A stretch of DNA of 64,000 nt from Spisula solida (Eukaryota; Mollusca; Bivalvia; Venerida; Mactridae): the NCBI GenBank assembly GCA_947247005.1, contig OX365944.1, forward strand, positions 1,252,501 to 1,316,500, in the 5' to 3' direction. Both the position numbers and the translations under genes were made by a program. Shown here piece after piece: positions 20,405-32,400 of this stretch (within the stretch, counting starts at the first letter, position 1; each line of letters starts with the position of its first letter). Under the pieces are notes generated by a model. The model saw only the letters and a program-made list of their open reading frames with translations, searched no databases and was not told the origin of the DNA.

Positions 20405-23400
20405 GTAAGTAAACAACTAAGTTATTCAACTTATTGTCATCAGGAGCCCGTTGCCTAACTAGACAGCAACCAAATAGCGCTATGCAACACTTTCTTATGT
20501 CGCTAACTGTGAGCAGTGCTCGCTGATACGGCGATAGCTCTTGCTAGTCGAGTGCTTTCTCAGTTTCTTGCTTCTGAGAAGTTCATTACTGCAGGGCTCG
20601 AATTGCAACGGTCTGCTATCGACGTGCGCTCATCGGTAGCATCTAAATTTCCGCTTCGTCCGCTATGTATACGTAGCACTTTAGCAGCAAGCTGTTTTCT
20701 ATCATAAAGCCATCGAGCGCTCGGTAGTTTCGTCAAAAACCCATACAATAGGGATGGAGAGGTCTCGGATTCAATCCCGTCTGTGCCACTGCTTAATTTC
20801 TCTGAGCAAGAATAACCCACATGCTCCACTTGATCAAGGTGTGAGTTGGTACCTGTGAGGGCTGTGTATGAACATGTTCGATAGTCCTAGGCGCCTCTGA
20901 TCAATGTTGGCTGTACACCCACCAGGAGAGAAATAAGTCTCCCCAGGGAGAGTTAACTTTAAGGACATGGGGTATGATCTATTGTGGGTGGGTGCATGCT
21001 TTTTTCAAATGCATTTTATTCTATATCACTCACTTGCATTCTGTGTAAACTCTTTGAACACATAATTGCATCCAGCCTATCCACTCACTACACCAAACAC
21101 AACATTCTCTATGAGCTTCAACACGGGTTCCGTGAAAAATGGTCCTGTGAGACTCAGCTCATAGAGTTAGTTGATGATCTAGCTAAGGATCTCTCCTCAG
21201 GTAAACAATCTGACCTTATCTTGTTAGACTTTAGCAAAGCATTTGATAAGGTCAACCACCAGAAACTACTATACAAACTCCAAGAACACGGTGTCCCCAG
21301 TCAAATTCTATCCTGGATCGAGTCATTTTTAGTAGGCCGATCACAGTCAGTAGTGGTAAATGGTCACACTTCTGATCAGGTTCCTGTAACTTCAGGTGTC
21401 CCACAGGGGTCCGTACTGGGACCATTGCTCTTCCTGCTTTATATAAATGACCTTCCTGACAAACTCACTTCCCAGGTACGGCTGTTTGCTGATGACACAG
21501 CTGCTTACCTCGTAGTCACCTCCCTCTCAGATTGCCATGTGTACAAAATGACTTGCTAAAACTTGAAAACTGGGAAAGTCAATGGGATATGGAATTTAAC
21601 CCCAGTAAGTGTCAGGTTCTCCATATCTCAAGGAGCAGAAACCCAATCAAATTTCCGTACATGCTCCATGGTCAAACTCTTTCCTCAGTCACAGATGCAA
21701 AATACCTTGGCGTCGACATCAGTGATGACCTCAGATGGAACACCCACATAAAGAGAATAACAACACAAGCAAACAAAACACTAGGCTTCCTCAAACGTAA
21801 CATCAAAACAAAACATGAAAACATAAAATCTCTAGCATACAAAACACTAGTTAGACCACAACTAGAATATGCATCACCCGTTTGGTCACCACATACACAG
21901 GTCAACATTAACAAGCTGGAAATGATACAAAGATGTGCTATTAGATGGGTAAAAAATGACTACTCCCGATATACCAGCGTATCGGACTTACAGAATACAC
22001 TAGGATGGAGCTCCCTTGAGAACAGACGCCTTTCCTTCAAGCTAGTCTCATTCTACAAGATTTATAATACTCTTGTATGTACATCTCTCCCGGCCTATTT
22101 AGAAGTCCCCACCAGGTCAACAAGGCACATGCATCCCAATAGTCTCCGCCCCATTCAAGCCAACTCGGACTTCTTCAAGTTTTCCTTCTTCCCCCATACC
22201 ACAATCCTGCGGAATAGGTTACCTTCCCACATCGCGACCCTGACTGATCTTGAATTATTTAAGCAGTCAGTGGCCAGGATTTATCAGTGATGCCCAGCAG
22301 TTGTTTTTATCTTATCTTTTACCTTTTACTATTTTTAACATTTTAACCATGTCTAGCTGGAAGCTTTCGTTTCCAGTTTTTATCTTCACTCTTTTAACTA
22401 TCCGACGTGCACCCTGCCAATAATACTCGGAAGAGGCGTTAGGCAGTACCTAAAGATAGATAGATGTGCAGAAAGGGAGTGGCCTAAAAAATTGCTATAG
22501 ATTCACTGTATATAGGTGACTTTGGCATTGAGATCAAGCCATGGTTTATTAGGGCCCCGCAAAAAGTATTTTGCGTGCCCTATAGTAATCACCCTGTCCG
22601 TCCGTCCATCCGTCCGTCCACATGTTTCAAGTTTTTTCTTAATAACTTGAAAACCATTATAGGTATTGACTTCAAACTTCAAACATAAGCTCACAACAGT
22701 ACACTATTTTATGGCAAGTTACATGTACATTACTCTTGCTACAATATTGGAAGAGTTATGGCTCTTTGTAAAATTCAAATTTTCATCAATTTTCAGCTTT
22801 TTTTTTTGATAACTTGAAAACCATTTAAGATATATACTTTAAATTTTAAACATAAGCTCACAATAACAAAACACTATTTTATGGCAAGTTACATTACTCT
22901 AGCTACAATATTGGAAGAATTATTGCCCTTTGTTAAATTCCAATTTACTCGTTTTTCATCTTTTTTCTTCGTAACTTCTCAACCATAGTAGATATTCAAA
23001 TGAAACTTATTGCCAGTGATAATACGCATATCTTTAGCAGAGGGCAACAACTCTAGCTTTGATAAATTTTGACTTATGCCCCTTTTCAGCTTCAAAAACT
23101 TTAACATTGGTCAAAGTTCAAAAATGGTTCAAGATATTCAAATGAAACTTGCTATACTTACTGATATTGACTATGACAATAAGTACATGTATGTGGAGCA
23201 AAAACAATACACACATTTTTAGCAAAGGGTGACAACTCTTTAAAACTTTAATAATTTTTTACTGATTCCCCTTAACACTTGCACACAAAACAAACAGATT
23301 AATGTAGTTCTGTTTTGTGTATTTCCATCTTGCAAACAATATTGGCCAATCAGGAACAGGGCAATGTCAATGAAACCAATGTCATGATTTCCTGAATTCA

Positions 23401-26400
23401 GTGTGCAATTTTAGTCTGTCAAAGATAATTCCAAACTTTATAAAAGTCAAAGTTCATCATGGTTTTTATGTAGGAAATTAAACCTGCGCTTGTCAAACAA
23501 CTTTAATTGAATTTTAGAAGGGAGTGAATTACTTTATTTCAGGCATCAACACATGAAAGTTTGAGATAATTGACTTTGTTATTGTGTTTCAGTACAGAAA
23601 CTTATAGCGCTGATAATAATGCAACCCCACTATACTTCTACACTCCTTCCCTCCCCCCTCTTACGACATGCTACCAGTCAGGGCCCTGTTCACGACAGTG
23701 ATAATTCTAGTATTATAAGTATATTCCATTTTTTCAGCCTGGCATGGACAGACACCACTTCACCGAGCGTGCTTGTCAGGAGACGTTGCTATGGTGAAAT
23801 TACTGTTAGAGAATGGTTCAGATCCGAATGCTGTCAACGACTTTATGGAAACTCCTGTACATTATGCAAGTAAACGAGGAGTACCAACCTTAGTTCATGC
23901 CTTAGTGAAAGGGGGAGGTAGACTTGATATCAAAGATAAGATGGGTAAAACTCCAGCACATAATGCAGCTCAAACAGGAAGTGTGTAAGATAGCTTTGTT
24001 TGTCACTTTTCCTGATTAATCTGGAACTCCTGTTTTATCTATCCTGAAAGTGCTATGATTTCTGTTCAAAACAAAAGTTATTTGATGAAACTATCTCAAG
24101 AAATGGCAAAGTTATGGTCAATTTAATCTGCTCTAAAGGATTTTCTTCAAACAAACTGAGTTAAGTATTGAAACAATGTGGTTGAAGTGACATGAAGGCC
24201 TCTTGTTTGAATATGTAAATTTTACACAAACAATTTCAAAAAAATATAATTTCAATGATACAGTTACCTGTGGTTTAAATGAGCTTTTAAGTAAAGTTTT
24301 AATTGCAACATAATTAACACTGAATCTGCTTTATAAATATACGATCCATCAAGTCTTCATCAGGTGTGATTTTGACCTTGGCAGAGGTTTAACCCCTGTT
24401 AAATGGCTGACCAACATTATCCAATATGCTGCAAATTCTCTTTATATTGTAGATACATGCTGCAGTATTTAGAAGAAAATGGTTTTAACTTTCGAGGGTT
24501 GGATGATAACTTACAAACACCTCTACACTGTGTTTGTACTTTCGGGCATTTAGAAGCTTTCAAATACCTGATACGTAAGGGTGTAAGTATGTTAAGTATT
24601 AAGTAATATTTAAAAAAAAGCATTGTGGTTACCTTATACTGGAAGTTACAAAATGTGCACGTGAGAAAAAAATAGTTTGGCCCACCTAACAAGTCTGGGT
24701 TTGGTACAAGACAGCTTTTTCCATGACATGGACTAAGGATATGCCCTCCACATGCGGAGAAGTGGTTTACTGATCATGGTTCAATAGTAACTTATGGACT
24801 ATGGATATGCCCTCCACATGTGGAGAATTTGTCCATTGATTGTGGTTGAATGGTTAACTCAAATTGACAGTTTCTTCTAGCATTATTATGGCTTGCTACA
24901 AAGCTTCCATACTTGCATGGATGTTGTTTATGAACACTCTCCACACGCCTGTATCACCTGACCCCATTTTGACTTTCACCTTGACCTAATTTTGGACTTA
25001 GACTTATTGAAGGGTTCAATTCCTGGTTAACACAAATTGACCGTTTCTTCTAGCATTATTATGGCTTGCTACAAAGCTTTCATACTTGCATGGATGTTGT
25101 ATATGAACACTCTCTACACGCCTGTATCACCTGACCCCATTTTGACTTTCACCTTGACCTAATTTTGGACTTACACTTATTGAAGGGTCAAATTCCTGGT
25201 TAACCCAAATTGACCGTTTCTTCTAGCATTATTATGGCTTGCTACATTTAAAGCTTCCATACTTGCATGGATGTTGTATATGAACACTCTCCACACACCT
25301 GTATCATTTGACGCCATTTCGACCTTCACCTTGATCTAATTTGGACTTAGACTTATTGAAGGGCCAAATTCTTGGTTAACACAAATTGACCGTTTCTTCT
25401 AGCATTAATATGGCTTGCTACAAAGCTTTCATACTTGCAAGGGGTGTTGTATTGGAACATTCTTCACACACCTAAATCACCTAACCTCATTTTGACCTTC
25501 ACATTGACCTAATTTTGGACTTTGAAAACTAATTTGAAAAGCGTCTAATTCTTGGTTAACCCAAATTGACCGTTTCGTTTTACATCATGTCCATCATGGC
25601 GTTGCCTTAAAACTTGGCATACTTGTTTACCATCATAAGCCCCTTACATTATTAAAGCCATGTAACACTATCCAACATTATTACAGAATTATGGCCCCTG
25701 ATTGACTTAGCCTTTCATGGGCAAGGCTACCATGGGGCATAAGCGTTTATTGAACGCAGTCTTGTTTACTTAAGTTCAAAGTTTGTGCAGCTCATATATC
25801 CCGCAATTTGAAGAATAATCCACGTTTTCTTGGTGATTTTAGTTGCTGCTTACATAATGCAAAATATTAATCATGTTGATTTTCTTGCTTAGAAAATTTT
25901 AAGATTTTAAGAAATTTCTAAGTTTTCTGCTAAGATGCGTTGTGAATACCACCCCTGATCTTCAAGGCTGAAGTCAATTAACTTATTATCTTTACATTAC
26001 AGAGAAGTGACGCGTTTCTACAGGATTCTAACGGGGATACCCCTCTACATATATGTGTTAGGGAGGGCTACGCACATGGTGCTTGGATACTGTTAACTCA
26101 TCAAGGGCTCTCTGTATTACATATACAGAACAAGAGTGGACAAACACCGGCTGATGTGATTAAGGGCTTTGAGACATCTAAAAAAGAAGGGTATGCTTTA
26201 TTTTAGCTAAGAATTCAGGTGGACACATGATTTGTAAACTCTTTACTTTATGATTCAGTCTTTCCTAACCCTATCCGTATACTGATGATCATGTATTTAT
26301 GCCTCACATATATTTATAGTGGTCGGGACATATTGATTTTGTGTCCCAAAGTTTCTCTACACGTGTTCTCCAATACCATTGGATTAAATTGACTCAACAT

Positions 26401-29400
26401 GATTACTTTGTACCAAACCTTAGTATTGCATATTGTCAGGAATTTTAAATATGGTGATTTTTAGCCGGAGTTATGGCCCTTTGTGAGAGATGTACATTTT
26501 TGTAAAAAAGAATATTTCTAGTTTTAAATCCCTATAGGGTGAACAATTCAGCTTAAGCCCCTTATTAGGGTGCTGTAGGTGTTAATATACCAGACAAGGG
26601 TTCTACTGAGTGACCGAGAAAAATATGAAGAAATTTGATTAGCCGTTTTAAGTTTGCAACAGTTGCCAATATCTTTCACTACCATGAGCAAGTACCTTTA
26701 TGACAGTTGTATCATTCCAATAGCTCTTGTTTAATGTTGTTTCTTTCAGACATATTTTACTCAGACCTTTGCTGGCAGAACTCAGTCGCAAACCTCAAAA
26801 TACCAAAATAAAGGGACCAAATAATGTATGGTATATGAATCTACTAATTCCATTGGTTGTGTACGCCGTTTCCATAGTGATTGCATTGAATGTATTCCCT
26901 AACCACCAAGGAATTATTTTTGGACTGTCTTTAGGTTATATTATACGATATATAACCACGTCTTCACATAGACTGTTACATGTATGCAGGTAAGTTTTGT
27001 CTATATCTTTTTTCTACTAATTTCATCTACAATTTTTTCTACATACATACCAAGTTTCGCAGAAGTTGAACTCTTTTCTGGAGAATTTTGATAGATGGCA
27101 GGAGATTTCAATAAAATGCAAGAGATTTTCATTGCTCTAACTTTTGATTAAATTAATGAAGTATAATGTATTTTTCACTTCTTTTACTTGTATGACACAT
27201 ACAAAAATGTACCATGCATGCATCATGAAGAAATGAATGGTTCCAGTATGCCCAGAAATGCATGGTATTTTATCAATTTATGTGCTCGAATGATGTCGGC
27301 AATCTGGCATGTATGCATCTAATTGTGTTATACATATAGCCCTGTTATTATGGTTTACACGGTTTCTCAACAATGTTTTAGTTATAAATATACAGCGAAC
27401 AAAAAATTCACCTAACCAGTTTTCTTGGACAGACTAAAGTATTCTAACCAGTACTAACTTACCCTTCAACAAGGATCCAGCAATTTCGGAATTTTTGTAA
27501 CAGCACAATTTAGCAGATTTATGAATTTGCTGTTGAAAGTTCCTTGACATGTCTTCATGTTATGAAAGTGTATGTATTTACACTGATTAAATCATGATTA
27601 ATAGTGAAGATTAAGACATTGTGAATAATACCTGACATCCAGTAATTATAGGAGAACTTCTCTATTACAGGTGGGATAATCCTGTATATGCAGGAATGTT
27701 CCTGGCAGGAATATTTCATACAATATTTGTGTATTATTGGAAAATCTCATACAGTATCCTTTTCACATTTGTTTGTGTTCTTTGTTATATACAGTAAATA
27801 TGCTTAAATTGACTTGTGCACACAAATTGCTGGCCATGAAGTGGTCATGTTGACCCAACAGAAGTTTTAAAGGTTTGTTTTTCCATAAGTAAAGAGTAGT
27901 TTTCAGAGAGTTTTTTCTTGTTTTCTCAAAATATTGATTTTTTCTTACGACCTTCTAATTCTAAGCCAGCGAATTGTGTGATATGCACACTTTAGTTTGT
28001 CTGTCAGTCAGTAGCACCTTGTGACTTTATAGATACAACTTCTATAACCATGTCAGGGATTTCTGTGGTGTAATCTAAATGTTCAAGCATGTAAATAAGA
28101 GTAGCTAGGTGTATTCCTCCATACCATCTTCATAGGCAAGGTCAAGGTCAAATTTTGGCAAGGTCTCTTACAGGCATATGTCACTATATACACGCATTTT
28201 TAGCTCACCTGTCATAAAGTGACAGAGTGAGCTTTTGTGATCACTCTTCGTCTGTCGTCCGTCCGTCAACAATAGGATTGTGTCTACTCTAGAGGTCACA
28301 ATTTTGGCCTAAGCTTTATGAAACTTGGTCACAATGATCATGTCAACAAAATCTAGGTCAAGTCCGATATTGGGTCATCTGGGGTCAAAAACTAGGTCAC
28401 AAGGTCAAATCATAGAAAAACCTTGTGTAGTCACTAGAGGTCATAATTTTGACTTAATCTTTATGAAACTTGGTCACAATGATCATCTTAACAAAATCTA
28501 GATCAAGTTCGATATTGGGCCATCCGGGGTCAAAAACTAGGTCACTAGATTAAATCATAGAAAAACCTTGTGTCCTCTCTAGAGGTCACAATTTTGGCCT
28601 AATATTTATGAAACTTGGTCACAATGATCATCTCAACTAAATCTAGGTGAAGTTTGATATTGAATCATACGGGTCAAAACCTAGGTCACAAGGTCAAATC
28701 ATAGAAAAACCTTGTATAGTCACTAGAGGTCATAATTTTGACCTAATCTTTGTGAAATTTGGTCGCAATTATCATCTCAGCAAGATCTAGGTCAAGATTT
28801 ATATGGGGTCATCCAGGGTCAAAAACTAGGTCACTAGGTCAAATCATAGAAAAACCTTGTGTAGTCACTAGAGGTCACAATTTTAGCCTCATCTCTATGA
28901 AACTTTGTCACAATGATTATTTTAGCACAATCTAGGTCAAGTTTGATATGGGTCATCCTGGGTAAAAAACTAGGTCGCCAGATCAAATCATAGGAAATCC
29001 TTGTGTAGTCACTAGAGGTCACCATTTTAGCCTCATCTTTATGAAAATTGGTCACAATAATCATCTCAACAAAATGTAGGTCAAGTGTGAGGTCACTAGG
29101 TCAAATCACAGGGCTTGCATGCACTACGATGACAGGTCCCACTCTTGTCTCTTATATGCACCTTGATAGCCTAGTGGCAGGGTATCCGTTTCGAGTAGAG
29201 AGGTATCGAGTTTCACTCACAGACTGCAACATACCAAAGTACTTTAAGATGGTATTGATATATCTCCCTTGATTGATGCTCAGCGTAGATAGTTCCAAGT
29301 AACTGCTGGTGTAAGTAAGATGTGACTTGGTTGGCTCCATATGACGGAAAATGTTGACTATGTGGACTTAAAACCGTATTTTATTTCTCTCTTCTACATG

Positions 29401-32400
29401 TATTATTGCCCTTAACTTTGACTCAGACTTAGCCTATCCTACCCTGTTTTACCCGTCTGTATTGTTCACCATTTTTGAAGTTTATCAGTATTATATGCTT
29501 TTGAAAGTAGATCCAGGTGGGTACAATGTATTATTTTATTATCACAGTAATTTGTGCTGATAGAATTTTCATAAAACATAATGTTCCATCAGAGACTATA
29601 GATAACATGTGATCTATAGTCTCTAGTTAAATTTGCAATATTATATACAATTAAAGATTGCTTCAACATTTGATGTCTTACTGATCATAAGGCCAACCTC
29701 ACTCGTGTTTTATCTGCCTTAAAGCTCATAGGCTTATCAGTAACTAGGGCTGACTATTGAGTCCATTTTTGACTATTGCAATACTATTGCTATTGCTGAA
29801 AGTACTATTGCGATACTATTGTATTGCTGGAAACTATTGCGATACTATTGCAATAGTTATTACCACGATTTGAAAACCAGAGGTTAACTTGTAAATGCAA
29901 ATTTACACGGTGTAATATATCCTTTTGTTGTACAACATACTAACCTACTTTTTAGCTCACCTGTCACAAAGTGACAGAGTGAGCTTTTGTGATCACTCTT
30001 CGTCCGTCGTCCGTCCGTCCGTCCGTCCGTCGTCCGTCCGTCCGTCAACAATTGGCTTGTGTAGACACTAGAGGTCACAATTTTAGCCTAATCTTTATGA
30101 AACTTGGTCACAATGATCATCTCAACAAAATCTAGGCCAAGTTCGATATTGGGTCATCCGGGGTCAAAAACTAGGTCACAAGGTCAAATCATAGAAAAAC
30201 CTTGTGTAGTCACTAGAGGTCAAATTTTTTACTTAATCTTCATGAAACTTGGTCACAATGATCATCTCAACAAAATCTAGGTCAAGTTCGATATTGGGTC
30301 ATCCGGGGTAAAAAACTAGGTCACAAGGTCAAATCATAGAAAAACCTTGTGTAGTCACTAGAGGTCACATTTTTGGTCTTATCTTTACAAAATTCGGTCA
30401 CAATGATCATCTCAATAAAATCTAGGTCAAGTTCGATAATGGGTCATCAGGGGTCAAAAACTATGTCACAAGGTCAAATCATAGAAAAACCTTGTGTAGT
30501 CACCAGAGGTCACAGTTTTGACCTGATCTTTATGAAACTTGTTCACAATGATCATAACAACAAAATCTAGGTCAAGTTCGATATTGGGTCATCTTGGGTC
30601 AAAAAACTAGGTCACATTGTCAAATCATAGAAAAACCTTGCATAGTCACTAGAGGTCACAATTTTGGCCTAATCTTTATGAAACTCGGTCACAATGATCA
30701 TCTCAACAAAATCTAGATCAAGTTAGATATTGGGTCATCCGGGGTAAAAAACTAGGTCACAAGGTCAAATAATAGAAAAACCTTGTGTAGTCACTAGAGG
30801 TCACAGTTTTGGCTTGATCTTTACGAAACTTGGTCACAATGATCATCTCAACAAAATCTAGGTCAAGTTCGATATTGGGTCATCTGGGGTAAAAAAGTAG
30901 GTCATTAGGTCAATCATATAAAAACCTTGTGTAGTCACTAGAGGCCACAATATTGGCCTAATCTGTATAAAACTTGGTCACAATGATCATCTCAACAAAT
31001 TGTAGGTCTAGTTCGACAGGTGAGCGACCTAGGGCCCTTTGGGCCCTCTTGTTTTGGAAATTATTTAAAATGAATTGGACAGAGATAGATTAATAACTAT
31101 TGCAATATTGGTCCTCTGTAGCAGTTTTGATGCGTGCGATTATCTAAAATTAGTTCTTTAACGAGAACAGAAGTTGTTTTACAATTAATAATAAATATTA
31201 TTGATAAAAAGGAAACTATCGTAACTATCGATAGTTGAGCTAACTATCGGGGATAGTTATTGGATCGAGACTTTTACTATCGATCCATACTATCGGGACA
31301 CTCAGGATCGCAATGCATCGATATTTCGATGCATCGACCCACCCCTATCAGTAACCTGGGAATTAGTGCTATTGTGTCAATTTGTGCTGAATGCATCGCA
31401 TCGATGTTTCAAAATTTAGCAACTGTGTTACAGATTAGATGATATTTTAATATTTATGCAAGGTTTTCTGTGTCAGTTATCCTTTTTATAGGCTTAGTAA
31501 ATGTAAAAAATTATTAGAAAATAGGACAGGGAAGACATACAGGAATATTGGTATGTTGACCGTTATTGAGTAGTACAGTTTTCATAGAATTTCTGTTTTA
31601 TATTTTTCTTACAGGTGTTGTGAAGACGGGCGAAATGAATACAACAACTAGACAACCTTTAACATTAACAGATTTATGTGAGCTATCTCTACCTGTAGAT
31701 AGGTTCTGTTTCGAGTGTGAGGTATGTGCACTGTTACTATAGTTTGTGTTGTGTTCTACTCAGCCAACTTTGTATTACCTCCCTTGTCATTGAATTGTAA
31801 GTCGGCTGTTGACACGGTGCTGCTAGTAGCCACAGCATATTGGCTGAAGGAATATAATGGATATTCTTTATCAGAGAAAATAAGCGGTGGCCCAGATTGG
31901 AATCAAACCTAGCTGTGTCCTCTCGACAGTATAACAGAATGACAAGGGCACATATGATGCACTAGTTATCAAATCTACATGGATCTGTTCTATTCATAAT
32001 AAAGGTTATAGAATACATGTCTTATTCAATTTCTGTTGACAATTCACTAGGTTTTAGGAGACGGTGACTCATTATTCATTAGTAACTCAATTTGAAAATA
32101 ATAACGAAAATAAAAATCATTGGGAATAATAGTTTAACAGTTTATTTCTTATATACATTGGACAGTGTGTCCATGAGTACACAATTTTACATTCACATAC
32201 GTGGGACGTTCAAAAATAAACAGGACTCCGGCCTCATGGGTACAAATACAAAAATTATTACTTAATATGGAATCTGAATTCAATTGCGAAAATTCGATAT
32301 CTGATTTATCGAGTTACACTATCACGTTTTCTCATAATTGAAACCATGGTAACACGCACCCGGCGCAGCCCGCCAATTACTATTAATGGCGACTACGTAA

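Noticed and set aside
29884..30078. Open frame with TDGRTTDGRTDGRR
   Set aside because: Translation of the (ccgt)n tract at the start of the tandem-core element.
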